Source of the DNA: DAIDKA01 sp036498905
GTDB taxonomy: Bacteria; Pseudomonadota; Gammaproteobacteria; Steroidobacterales; Steroidobacteraceae
Assembly: GCA_036498905.1 (NCBI GenBank)
Contig: DASYER010000043.1
Coordinates: 1 to 64,000 of the forward strand
Direction: 5' to 3'
DNA: 64,000 bases
Every line of letters begins with the position of its first letter. Position 1 is the first letter of the stretch. Below the pieces are notes generated by a model, which worked only from the letters and a program-made list of their open reading frames with translations, made no database searches and was not told where the DNA came from. This document shows positions 41,988 through 50,270 of this stretch, in pieces. Made by a program: the position numbers and the translations under genes.

Positions 41988-43565
41988 TCAATGCCGGAAA
42001 TGGCGCATGCCCGTAAACACCATCGCCATGCCGTATTCATCGGCCGCCGCGATGACCTCTTCATCACGTTTTGAGCCGCCCGGCTGGATGACGGCGCGGA
42101 TGCCAAGCGCTGCCGCCGCTTCGAGTCCATCGCGAAACGGAAAGTAGGCATCCGATGCCATCGCCGCCCCGGCTACTTCGAGTTTCTGATCGGCGGCTTT
42201 CAGCGCCGCCAGCCGGGTGGAATACACGCGGCTCATCTGCCCGGCGCCGACGCCGAGCGTCGCGCCGTCGCGCGCGAACACGATCGCATTGGATTTGACG
42301 AACTTGCATACGCGCCAGGCGAAGTCGAGGTCCAGCAGCTCCTGCGCCGTCGGCGCGCGGCGGGTCACGACCTTCGGGCCGGCCGCCGACAGCTGTGCCG
42401 CATCAGGCGTCTGAATCAACAAGCCGCCGGTGACGCTGCGCAGGTCGACATCAGCTGCGGGCGGCGCGCCGGGCGCATCCGCGATTCGCGCCAGTTCCAG
42501 GACGCGGATGTCGGGCTTGCCGGCCAGCACCGCGCGGGCCGCGGCGCCGATTGCCGGCGCCGCGATGACTTCCGCGAACTGTTGCCCGACGATGCTGCGC
42601 GCGGTGGTGGCGTCCAGCTCCTGATTGAAGGCGATGATGCCGCCGAAGGCCGAAACCGGATCGGTGCGGTACGCCGCCTCGTAAGCCGCCTGCAGCGTCG
42701 CGGCCTGGGCGACGCCGCAGGGGTTGGCATGTTTGACGATCACGCAGGCGGGCTGCGCAAACTGCCGCACGCATTCGATGGCGGTATCCGCATCCGCAAT
42801 ATTGTTAAACGACAGTTCCTTGCCCTGCAGCGCGCGCGCCGCAGCGATGCCCGATGCGGCCACTCCGGCCGGTCGGTAGAACGCCGCCTGCTGATGCGGA
42901 TTCTCGCCGTAGCGCAAATCCTGAACCTTCTCGAACAGCAGCGGCAGGGTCGGCGGGAAAGTCGCTGCCGCCATGCCGTGCTGCCGCATCAGCCACCGCG
43001 AGACCATCGTGTCGTAGCGGGCGGTGTGTGCGTAGGCGCTGGCCGCAAGCCGCGCGCGCAGTTCGAAAGTCGTGTGGCCGCCATGCGCATCGAGCTGCGC
43101 CAGCAGTTGCGGGTAGTCGGCCGGATCGACCACGACGGTGACGAACTCGTGGTTCTTGGCGGCGCCGCGCAGCATCGCGGGACCGCCGATGTCGATGTTC
43201 TCGATGCCCGCCTCGTAGCTGCAGTGCGGATCGGCCACCGCACTGGCAAAGGGATACAGATTGACGACGAGCAGATCGATGGGAACGATGTCGTGTTCGG
43301 CCATCGCCGCATCATCGATCCCGCGCCGGCCCAGCAGGCCACCATGGATCTTCGGGTGCAGCGTTTTGACGCGCCCATCCATGATTTCGGGAAAACCGGT
43401 GTAGTCCGCGACCTCGCGTACGGACAGTCCCGCCTCGCGCAGCAGGCGCGCGGTGCCGCCCGTGGAGAGGATTTCGATGCCGCGCGCTGCAAGCGCATGG
43501 GCCAGATCAGTGGCGCCGCTCTTGTCGGACACTGAAATCAGTGCCCGTCGCACAGGTTGCAACAT
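41988..43565 (-). CDS. purH: Bifunctional AICAR transformylase / IMP cyclohydrolase
   Basis: Catalyses the last two steps to IMP. The N-terminal IMPCH domain has RALISVSDKSGATDLAHAL, ILSTGGTARLLREAG and DYTGFPEIMDGRVKTLHPKIHGG over two motifs. The AICARFT domain has RYGENPHQQAAFY, KELSFNNIADADTAIECV, CVIVKHANPCGVA (catalytic Lys-His) and DAYFPFRDGLEAAA. ATG at 43565 (MLQPVRRA) has GGGAG 10 nt upstream. The frame is open further, but the preceding 36 codons do not look coding. Length 525. Confidence 0.97.
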   Translation of the reverse strand: MLQPVRRALISVSDKSGATDLAHALAARGIEILSTGGTARLLREAGLSVREVADYTGFPEIMDGRVKTLHPKIHGGLLGRRGIDDAAMAEHDIVPIDLLVVNLYPFASAVADPHCSYEAGIENIDIGGPAMLRGAAKNHEFVTVVVDPADYPQLLAQLDAHGGHTTFELRARLAASAYAHTARYDTMVSRWLMRQHGMAAATFPPTLPLLFEKVQDLRYGENPHQQAAFYRPAGVAASGIAAARALQGKELSFNNIADADTAIECVRQFAQPACVIVKHANPCGVAQAATLQAAYEAAYRTDPVSAFGGIIAFNQELDATTARSIVGQQFAEVIAAPAIGAAARAVLAGKPDIRVLELARIADAPGAPPAADVDLRSVTGGLLIQTPDAAQLSAAGPKVVTRRAPTAQELLDLDFAWRVCKFVKSNAIVFARDGATLGVGAGQMSRVYSTRLAALKAADQKLEVAGAAMASDAYFPFRDGLEAAAALGIRAVIQPGGSKRDEEVIAAADEYGMAMVFTGMRHFRH

Positions 43566-43614
43566 GGAAGTCACGTCTCCCGCCGCCCCTTTATCGGGCA
43601 GCGTGGCAGGTGTA

Positions 43615-43905
43615 TCAGCCGGCGATGCCGTGCAGGCGCAGCTTCTTGCGCAAGGTACCGCGATTGATGCCAAGAATGTCGGCGGCGCGCACCTGGTTGC
43701 CCTCGGTGTAGTCGAGCACGGCTTTCAGCAGCGGCTCTTCCACTTCGCGCAGCACCAGATCGTAAAGATGTGCGGGCCGATGGCCGTTCAGGCTGGCGAA
43801 GTAGTCAATCAGGGCCCGCTCGGTATGGGTGCGCAGGGGGAGATCTTTGCCGTTAGACCTTGCCGTAGAGGCACCGCGCGTCCGACCATTCTTCCTGACT
43901 ACCAT
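43615..43905 (-). CDS. fis: DNA-binding protein Fis
   Basis: Nucleoid-associated factor bending DNA and controlling rRNA and growth-phase genes. The C-terminal HTH is VLDYTEGNQVRAADILGIN followed by RGTLRKKLRLHGI, near identical to Fis. The N-terminal part is shorter and more basic than in E. coli. ATG at 43905 was chosen for the GGGGAG 5 nt upstream. It follows dusB (27 nt), the classic dusB-fis operon, and precedes purH. Confidence 0.95.
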   Translation of the reverse strand: MVVRKNGRTRGASTARSNGKDLPLRTHTERALIDYFASLNGHRPAHLYDLVLREVEEPLLKAVLDYTEGNQVRAADILGINRGTLRKKLRLHGIAG

Positions 43906-43932
43906 GTGCGCTCCCCAACCGCGTCTCACAGC

Positions 43933-44928
43933 TCAGACGGCCCGATTCGCCTCGGCCCAGCCGTCAAAGTGATTCTCAGCCAGCCCGAACTGTTCGACCG
44001 TATTCCCTGCAGCCAGCAATGCTCGGCGGACACCTTCCGGAACGGAAAGTCGGTCGCAGTACCAGCTTATATGTTTGCGTGCGATCCGGACTCCCGACGG
44101 CTCGCCGTAGAACTCGTACAGGGAAACCAGATGCTCAAGAATAATATCACGCAGCTGCTGGGGCGCCAGTGCATCGGGGAGTTTCTCACCCGCCAACAGG
44201 GCGTTGACATCACGAAAAATCCACGGAGCGCCATGGCTCGCGCGACCGATCATTACTCCGTCAGCGCCGGTGTGCGCAAGTACTGTGTGCGCCTTCTGCG
44301 GTGAATCAATATCACCGTTGGCGAACACTGGAATCTTCACCATGGATTTGATATTGCGGATCGTCTCGTACTCGGCTTCGCCTGCGTAGCGATCAGCGCG
44401 CGTGCGCCCGTGCACGGCAAGCGACTGAATGCCGTGGCTTTCTGCCAGCTGTGCAATTCGCACGCCATTGATCGATTCGCGGTCCCAGCCGGTGCGAATC
44501 TTGAGCGTTACGGGCACGCATACTGCGCGCACCACGGCATCCAGGATCGCGGCGACCAATAATTCGTCGCGCAGCAAAGCTGAGCCGCAGGATCGACCGC
44601 AAACTTTCTTGGCGGGACAACCCATGTTGATATCAATAATTTGCGCGCCCATGTCGACGTTGAGGCGCGCAGCCTCGGCAATGGTCGCTGGGTCGGCCCC
44701 CGCAAGCTGCACCACCCGAGGCTCCGGCTCGCCGGTGTGATCCAGCCGATGCCTCGACTTCGGGGTGTGCCATAGACTCGTATCACTGGTCAGCATTTCC
44801 GATGCCGCCAATCCGGCACCAAACCTGCGCGCCAGAATGCGGAACGGCCGATCCGTGACGCCGGCCATCGGGGCCAGTACTGCGCGGGCCGGCAGGCGCC
44901 ACGGGCCGATGTGCATTGCAGGAAGCAT
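43933..44928 (-). CDS. dusB: tRNA-dihydrouridine synthase B
   Basis: FMN enzyme reducing uridine in the tRNA D-loop. TIM-barrel signatures: VLAPMAGVTDRPFR, VVQLAGADP, IDINMGCPAKKVCGRSCGSAL (general-acid Cys110), VTLKIRTGWD, LAVHGRTRADRYAG and FANGDIDSPQKA with GADGVMIGRASHGAPWIF. The start overlaps the preceding gene's stop (TGATG); a second ATG 12 nt on is possible. Length 331. It is linked to fis as in enterics. Confidence 0.96.
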   Translation of the reverse strand: MLPAMHIGPWRLPARAVLAPMAGVTDRPFRILARRFGAGLAASEMLTSDTSLWHTPKSRHRLDHTGEPEPRVVQLAGADPATIAEAARLNVDMGAQIIDINMGCPAKKVCGRSCGSALLRDELLVAAILDAVVRAVCVPVTLKIRTGWDRESINGVRIAQLAESHGIQSLAVHGRTRADRYAGEAEYETIRNIKSMVKIPVFANGDIDSPQKAHTVLAHTGADGVMIGRASHGAPWIFRDVNALLAGEKLPDALAPQQLRDIILEHLVSLYEFYGEPSGVRIARKHISWYCDRLSVPEGVRRALLAAGNTVEQFGLAENHFDGWAEANRAV

Positions 44929-46217
44929 CAGCGGCTGCTCGGATCGTTCGCACAGCTTACGGTGTGGTCACGACGGGCCATGCAGGCATCGATTTCAAAG
45001 CCGGTCGCAGCCTGGCCCGGGTCCTGGAACGCCACCTGCACGTCCACACGCTGCCCGGGCGCCATAAGGCTCACCTGTGGCGCGCCGCGTCCCAGGTACT
45101 CGGCGGGCTGCAGGTCCCGTGCGGCCACCCGATTGCCGAAGCGGTCCTGCATCACGACTCGCAGCAGCGGCAGGGGTTGAACGCGTGGTGCACGGTTGCT
45201 GATGCTGGCCCGCACCACGAGATCCCCCGGCGCCGCACCATCGGTGCTCGCCCCCAACTGCCGAACTTCGTAGCTGGCGACGTCCCAGCGCGGTTCCAGC
45301 GGCCGCCCGAGACTTTGATAGAGCGCCGTCAAAGGCCGACGCAGAACGGAGGTGGCCGCGAGGTCATCACGATAGTGGTTCACCACCTGTGCGATCAGAC
45401 CCAACACCAAAACGGCTGCTGCACCCTGCAGCAGCCATCGCGGCACGCGCGCAGCGGCCGGTGCCGGAGCCAGCAGCAGCTTCTCCGGTGGCGCCTGCGT
45501 AAGCTCCTCGTCGATCGCGGTGTCGCGTGTCGTGTCCCGTGCCTCCAGCGCGTCGGCAATCTCGCTGGCGGCCAGCGCGTTGACGCCGGGCGGTTCACTG
45601 ACGCTGCGCAGCGGGGCCGACCAGTCCGCCGTGAACGAGACTTCCTCGTCCGCGGGGGCGTGGGCGGTGACCGGGAGGGCCACGATCGGCGGGGCGGCGA
45701 TCGGCAGGGCGGTGGTGCGTGTCGCGGGCCGCGCGGGCGGCAATTCGGCAGGCTCTTCGCGCACCGGCGCGACGGGCGCAGACGCAATGGGCGCGAGTGC
45801 GACGGGGGCAGGCACCGGCGCGACAACCTCCTCCTCGAAGGATTCGGCCGCGTCGGATGGGACGTCCTCGGCTGCTTCGCCGCTGAGGATGATGGATTCG
45901 AAGGTGCCGGTGCGCTCACCGGGAGCCGCCTCGATGAACACCTCGTTGATATTGGTGGAGGCCGGATTGAATTCCAGCGAGGTATCGGCCGTCGAGGTCT
46001 CGGCAAGCGGGGCAGGCGCCGGCGGCGTCAATGCCGGTCTGCTGTGTGTGTCCGCGACAGTGGCCTGCTCGGCGGCGCGGGCCGGGTCATCCGCGAGCGC
46101 GGCCAGCGCATTGAAGACGTTGTGGCAGCGCCCGCAACGCACATAGCCCTGCGCCGCACGCAGATCGGTGGCGGTCACGGTGAGCCGCAGGTTGCACTTG
46201 GAGCAGACGGTGAACAT
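44928..46217 (-). CDS. Zinc-ribbon, DUF3426 membrane-anchored protein
   Basis: MJ0042-type zinc finger at the N-terminus (FTVCSKCNLRLTV and YVRCGRCHNVFNAL; Cys 5, 8, 28 and 31). A long Ala/Pro/Glu-rich linker of about 200 residues follows, then one transmembrane helix (GAAAVLVLGLIAQVVNHY). The C-terminal DUF3426 domain (LVVRASISNRAPRVQPLPLL, VAFQDPGQAATGFEI) would lie outside the membrane. The topology is cytosolic zinc ribbon, periplasmic domain; function is unknown. ATG at 46244 is an alternative start. It is located between prmA and dusB, a common gammaproteobacterial arrangement. Confidence 0.88.
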   Translation of the reverse strand: MFTVCSKCNLRLTVTATDLRAAQGYVRCGRCHNVFNALAALADDPARAAEQATVADTHSRPALTPPAPAPLAETSTADTSLEFNPASTNINEVFIEAAPGERTGTFESIILSGEAAEDVPSDAAESFEEEVVAPVPAPVALAPIASAPVAPVREEPAELPPARPATRTTALPIAAPPIVALPVTAHAPADEEVSFTADWSAPLRSVSEPPGVNALAASEIADALEARDTTRDTAIDEELTQAPPEKLLLAPAPAAARVPRWLLQGAAAVLVLGLIAQVVNHYRDDLAATSVLRRPLTALYQSLGRPLEPRWDVASYEVRQLGASTDGAAPGDLVVRASISNRAPRVQPLPLLRVVMQDRFGNRVAARDLQPAEYLGRGAPQVSLMAPGQRVDVQVAFQDPGQAATGFEIDACMARRDHTVSCANDPSSR

Positions 46218-46252
46218 ACCGGCGTTCGGTCCTAGACGGTCCATGCGATCCG

Positions 46253-47131
46253 CTACGCGCGGCGCACGGCTTGCAGTGCGACCCAACCATCGCGCACCGC
46301 AATTGGGCTGGTATCAAACCATGCGTCATAGGCCGCTGTCACCTCCGCGGCCTGGTGCTCCATGAGCCCGGAGAGAATCACCTGACCGCCTGGACGGACC
46401 AGCGCGGCGAAGGATTCGGCAAGTGTGCACAGGGGTCCGGAGAGAATATTCGCCAGCAACACATCCACGGCGCTCGGCAACTGCTCGGCGCTTTCGCAGA
46501 TGACTGTTGCGGGGGCGACACCATTGGACTGTGCGTTCTGCGCCGTGGCGAGCAGGGCCTGCGGATCGATGTCGTAACACCAGGCGCGGCGGGCGCCGAG
46601 CTTCACGGCCGCGATCGCAAGAATGCCTGAGCCGCAGCCGAAATCGAGCACCCGGGCCTCGGCCGGCGGGTGGCTGTCGAGCCAGCTCAGGCACATCGCT
46701 GTCGTCGCGTGGGTGCCGGTACCGAATGCCAGACCGGGGTCCAGTATGACCACCACCGCCTGTGGGTCGGTCACGACTTCATGACGTGGACAAACCCACA
46801 GCCGCGCCCCGAACGCCATGGCGTGGAAGTCCTTGAGCCACTCGCGCTCCCAGAGCCGATCGGCCACGATCCGCGGCTGGATACGCGTCGGATCCACCCC
46901 GAGCTGCCGCGCCAGGCAAGCCACGACGCGCGCGCAATCGCTGCCATCGGGGAACAGTGCCTGCATGCGGGTGGCGGGCCACAGGCGAATCTCGCCGGGT
47001 GCCGGTTCGAGCACCGCATCATCCCGACTGTCCGTGAGAGTGACCGAGAGCGCGCCACTGCTGAACGTGGCCTCTTCGGCGACGTCCGGGTCCAGTCCCT
47101 GCAGGTCCAGGGTCAGTTCCAGAAACGGCAT
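46253..47131 (-). CDS. prmA: Ribosomal protein L11 methyltransferase
   Basis: SAM-dependent methylation of L11 lysines and its N-terminus. The N-terminal substrate-recognition domain opens MPFLELTLDLQGLD. The catalytic domain has LDPGLAFGTGTHATTAMCL, motif I LDFGCGSGILAIAAVKLGA, and VDVLLANILSGPL (NxxxxP-like). ATG at 47131 was chosen because homology starts there, 7 nt after the accC stop. The open frame extends upstream into accC. Length 292 matches E. coli (293). Confidence 0.96.
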   Translation of the reverse strand: MPFLELTLDLQGLDPDVAEEATFSSGALSVTLTDSRDDAVLEPAPGEIRLWPATRMQALFPDGSDCARVVACLARQLGVDPTRIQPRIVADRLWEREWLKDFHAMAFGARLWVCPRHEVVTDPQAVVVILDPGLAFGTGTHATTAMCLSWLDSHPPAEARVLDFGCGSGILAIAAVKLGARRAWCYDIDPQALLATAQNAQSNGVAPATVICESAEQLPSAVDVLLANILSGPLCTLAESFAALVRPGGQVILSGLMEHQAAEVTAAYDAWFDTSPIAVRDGWVALQAVRRA

Positions 47132-47138
47132 GGTGTGC

Positions 47139-48482
47139 TCAACGCACCCCGAGGCGCCTCTCCAGGTAGTGGATGTCCTGGCCGCCTGCACCAAAGGCCT
47201 GGTGGCTGAAGATTTCCTGATGCAGGGCGATGTTGGTCTTGATGCCTTCGATGACCATCTCACCCAGTGCGTTCTTCATGCGGGCAATGGCGGCCTCGCG
47301 AGTCTCGGCATGGGTGATGACCTTGCCGATCAGCGAATCGTAGTTCGGTGGCACGTTGTAGCCGGAGTAGACATGGCTGTCGATGCGCACCCCGGGTCCG
47401 CCGGGCGGATGCCACAGGCGGATCGGCCCCGGTGAGGGCATGAAGGTCTTGGCATCCTCGGCATTGATGCGGCACTCGATGGCATGCCCGCGGAACTGCA
47501 CGTCGGCCTGAGTGTAGGCGAGCTTCTCGCCCGCGGCGATCAGCAGCTGCGCCCGCACCAGATCGATGCCGGTGATCGCCTCCGTCACCGGATGCTCCAC
47601 CTGAATGCGCGTGTTCATTTCGATGAAATAGAACTCACCATCCTGATACAGAAACTCCAGGGTTCCGGCGCTGCGGTAGCCGACCGCGCTGACGGCCTCG
47701 ATGCAACGCTCGCCCATGGTCTTGCGCTGCCGGGCCGTGATGCCCGGGGCCGGAGCTTCTTCGATCACCTTCTGGTGGCGCCGTTGCATGGAGCAGTCGC
47801 GCTCACCCAAATGAATCACGTTACCCTGGCCATCGGCGAGTATCTGGAATTCAATGTGCCGGGGTCGCTCCAGGAATTTCTCCATGTAGACCTGGTCGTT
47901 GTTGAACGCGGCGAGGGCCTCGGCCTTGGTGATGTTGATGGCATTGAGCAACGAGGCTTCGGTGTGCACCACGCGCATGCCACGTCCGCCTCCGCCGCCG
48001 GAGGCCTTGATGATCACCGGATAACCGATATCGCGGGCAATACGCAGGTTCTCTTCCGGCTCCGGGCCCAGTGGGCCATCGGATCCTGGGACGCAGGGCA
48101 CGCCATGCCCCTTCATCACGCGGATCGCGGAGACCTTGTCACCCATCATGCGGATGGTCTCGGCCTTCGGTCCCACAAAAATGAAACCGCTGTTTTCGAC
48201 ACGTTCGGCGAAATCCGCGTTCTCGGACAGGAAGCCGTACCCAGGATGGATCGCGCCGGCGTCGGTCACCTCCGCCGCGCTGATGATCGCGGGCATGTTC
48301 AGGTAACTCAACTGCGAGGAGGGCGGCCCGATGCAGACGCTCTCGTCCGCCAGCAGCACGTGCTTGAGGCTGTAGTCCGCCGTGGAATGCACGGCGACGG
48401 TCTTGATGCCCAGCTCCTTGCAGGCGCGCAGGATGCGCAGCGCGATTTCACCGCGATTGGCGATAACCAGTTTTTCGAGCAT
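47139..48482 (-). CDS. accC: Acetyl-CoA carboxylase, biotin carboxylase subunit
   Basis: Carboxylates the biotin on AccB using ATP and bicarbonate, the first half of malonyl-CoA formation. It opens MLEKLVIANRGEIALRIL. The ATP-grasp core has VIIKASGGGGGRGMR, KFLERPRHIEFQILADGQGN over two motifs, GERDCSMQRRHQKVIEEAP, and the catalytic FIEMNTRIQVEHPVTE. Length 447 matches E. coli (449). The start ATG lies 4 nt after the accB stop. It is part of aroQ-accB-accC-prmA. Confidence 0.97.
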   Translation of the reverse strand: MLEKLVIANRGEIALRILRACKELGIKTVAVHSTADYSLKHVLLADESVCIGPPSSQLSYLNMPAIISAAEVTDAGAIHPGYGFLSENADFAERVENSGFIFVGPKAETIRMMGDKVSAIRVMKGHGVPCVPGSDGPLGPEPEENLRIARDIGYPVIIKASGGGGGRGMRVVHTEASLLNAINITKAEALAAFNNDQVYMEKFLERPRHIEFQILADGQGNVIHLGERDCSMQRRHQKVIEEAPAPGITARQRKTMGERCIEAVSAVGYRSAGTLEFLYQDGEFYFIEMNTRIQVEHPVTEAITGIDLVRAQLLIAAGEKLAYTQADVQFRGHAIECRINAEDAKTFMPSPGPIRLWHPPGGPGVRIDSHVYSGYNVPPNYDSLIGKVITHAETREAAIARMKNALGEMVIEGIKTNIALHQEIFSHQAFGAGGQDIHYLERRLGVR

Positions 48483-48486
48483 GGGA

Positions 48487-48942
48487 TTATTCGATGACGA
48501 ACAGGGGCTGGCCGAACTCGACGGGATCACCGTTCTGCGCCATCACGGAGGTGACCCTGCCGCCCTTGTCGGCTTCGATCTGGTTCATCATCTTCATGGC
48601 CTCGATGATACAAAGCACCTGGCCGGCCTTGACCTCATCCCCGATGTCGACGAAGGCCTTGGCGCCGGGCGTGGCCGCGGCATAAAACGTACCGACCATC
48701 GGCGCGGTCACGACGTGTTCGTTGGCTCGTGGCTTGACGGCCACGTCGGCAGGGGCCGCGACCGCAGGCGCCGGGAGCGCCGCCGGGGCGGCCATCATGA
48801 CCGGGGCGGGGGCGTGCGTTGCGTAGGCGCCGGTGGGCATACGACTGATACGGACCGCTTCCTCGCCTTCCTTGATCTCAATTTCCGCGATTCCGGATTC
48901 CTCCAGAAGCTCGATCAGCTTCTTGACCTTACGAATGTCCAT
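48487..48942 (-). CDS. accB: Acetyl-CoA carboxylase, biotin carboxyl carrier protein
   Basis: Carries biotin between AccC and the carboxyltransferase. The biotinylation motif is IIEAMKMMNQIEAD with Lys117. The N-terminal MDIRKVKKLIELLEESGIAEIEI helix is the family dimer/AccC contact. A flexible Ala/Pro-rich linker (about 42-70) separates it from the beta-barrel lipoyl-like domain with the APMVGTFY strand and thumb region. Length 151 (E. coli 156). Confidence 0.97.
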   Translation of the reverse strand: MDIRKVKKLIELLEESGIAEIEIKEGEEAVRISRMPTGAYATHAPAPVMMAAPAALPAPAVAAPADVAVKPRANEHVVTAPMVGTFYAAATPGAKAFVDIGDEVKAGQVLCIIEAMKMMNQIEADKGGRVTSVMAQNGDPVEFGQPLFVIE

Positions 48943-48984
48943 GGCGGGTGCTCCCCTGAAAGTCTTGTGTTCTGGTTGTCCGGG

Positions 48985-49443
48985 TTACGGGTGGCTGGCC
49001 GAGTTGCGCGCCAGCAGCGCGGCGACGGCGCGGACAGCAAGCTCATAGCCAAAGGCACCTAGCCCGACTATCGATCCAACGGCAATGTCCGAAAAATAGG
49101 ATTGGCGGCGGAAGGCCTCGCGGGCGTGGACGTTGCTCAGGTGCACTTCCAGGAAGGGAAGACGCACCGCCGCGATGGCATCACGCAGTGCAACACTGGT
49201 GTGCGTGAAGGCACCGGGGTTGAGGATCAGGAAGTCGGTCGATTCCCGACCCGCCTGATGGATCCTGCCGATCAGCTCATGCTCGGCATTGCTCTGGAAG
49301 GCCGTGAGTTCATGCCCGCACTCCCTGGCGACTTGCGCCGCCCGGGATTCGATGTCACCGAGGGTATCGGCACCATAGATTTGCGGCTCCCGGGTACCCA
49401 GGAGGTTGAGGTTCGGGCCGTTGACCAGGAGTATTCGCGCCAT
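48985..49443 (-). CDS. aroQ: 3-dehydroquinate dehydratase, type II
   Basis: Dehydrates 3-dehydroquinate in the shikimate pathway. Signatures: LLVNGPNLNLLGTREPQIYG (active-site Arg/Tyr), FQSNAEHELIGRIHQA, LNPGAFTHTSVALRDA and EVHLSNVHAREAFR. Length 152 is typical. ATG at 49443 was chosen because family homology starts at MARILL. It stands at the head of the leftward aroQ-accB-accC-prmA block, a widespread gene order. Confidence 0.96.
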   Translation of the reverse strand: MARILLVNGPNLNLLGTREPQIYGADTLGDIESRAAQVARECGHELTAFQSNAEHELIGRIHQAGRESTDFLILNPGAFTHTSVALRDAIAAVRLPFLEVHLSNVHAREAFRRQSYFSDIAVGSIVGLGAFGYELAVRAVAALLARNSASHP

Positions 49444-49538
49444 AGGGCAGTCGGACCTTCGTCCTCTCAACCAAAGCGCGGCGAATTTACCCTAAGTTGC
49501 GGGCGTTTGGGTACCTTTAGCGGTAAATTTGCGTGAGA

Positions 49539-50270
49539 TCACGACTTTCCGCCGCCGCTGGCGGAGGGGCCGGAAGGCTGTTGCGCGCGCGCAATTGCCA
49601 GGCTGCGCAGGCCCGCGGAGACCCCGCTGCGGGCGGCGGCGAGGCCCAGTTTGCCGGCATCCACCGCCGTGACTTTCTCGAGCACCAGCTGGGCCTCATC
49701 GGCATGTAGTTCGCCGACTTTGACGGCGACGATGTCGCCCTGGGAGTCGGCGAATACCGTAAATGGAAACGCGGTCTGCATCCCCAGGGCGTTCACGGCC
49801 GCCAGGCCGTCCTTCTCTCCCATCAGCAGCGGATAGGTGATGCCTTTGGCGGCGGCGTACCGGAGCACGTCCTTCTGGAAGTCCACGGCCACCCCGACGA
49901 TCTGAACCTCCTTGCCGTATTGCTGATGCAGGCCCTTCAGCAAGGGGATCTCGCGCCGGCACGGTTCACACCAGGTTGCCCAGAAGTTGAGTACCAAAGG
50001 ATGCCCGCGGTATTCGGTCAGGTAGTGCATTTTGCCGTTGCTGTCGGGCAACGCAATCGTCTCAGGCAGGGTCAGCGCCGGGGCGCTACCCAGGCTCGTC
50101 GTCGGCGCGGAAGCTGGGGCCGAGCTTAAGGCCGCACTCGACGGCGGCGCACTGTCCGGGCGCAGGGGCAGCGGATGGCTGTTGAACACCGCGTGATAGA
50201 TCAGGAAGCCGGCGGGTCCGGCTGCCGCCACCAGAACGAAGGCCAGCACGGCGCGCGCAACGGGGGTCAT
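49539..50270 (-). CDS. TlpA/ResA-like thiol-disulfide oxidoreductase
   Basis: Periplasmic thioredoxin-fold reductant, anchored by an N-terminal transmembrane segment (VLAFVLVAAAGPAGFLIYHAV). After a Ser/Ala/Pro-rich linker comes the AhpC/TSA-like fold with VLNFWATWCEPCRREIP (C101/C104) and FPFTVFADSQGDIVAVKVG (cis-Pro). It has an unusual 45-residue C-terminal extension, Ala/Gly/Ser-rich at the end. Its ATG overlaps the dsbD stop (ATGA). Electrons are therefore likely passed from DsbD to this protein for cytochrome maturation or disulfide repair. Confidence 0.9.
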   Translation of the reverse strand: MTPVARAVLAFVLVAAAGPAGFLIYHAVFNSHPLPLRPDSAPPSSAALSSAPASAPTTSLGSAPALTLPETIALPDSNGKMHYLTEYRGHPLVLNFWATWCEPCRREIPLLKGLHQQYGKEVQIVGVAVDFQKDVLRYAAAKGITYPLLMGEKDGLAAVNALGMQTAFPFTVFADSQGDIVAVKVGELHADEAQLVLEKVTAVDAGKLGLAAARSGVSAGLRSLAIARAQQPSGPSASGGGKS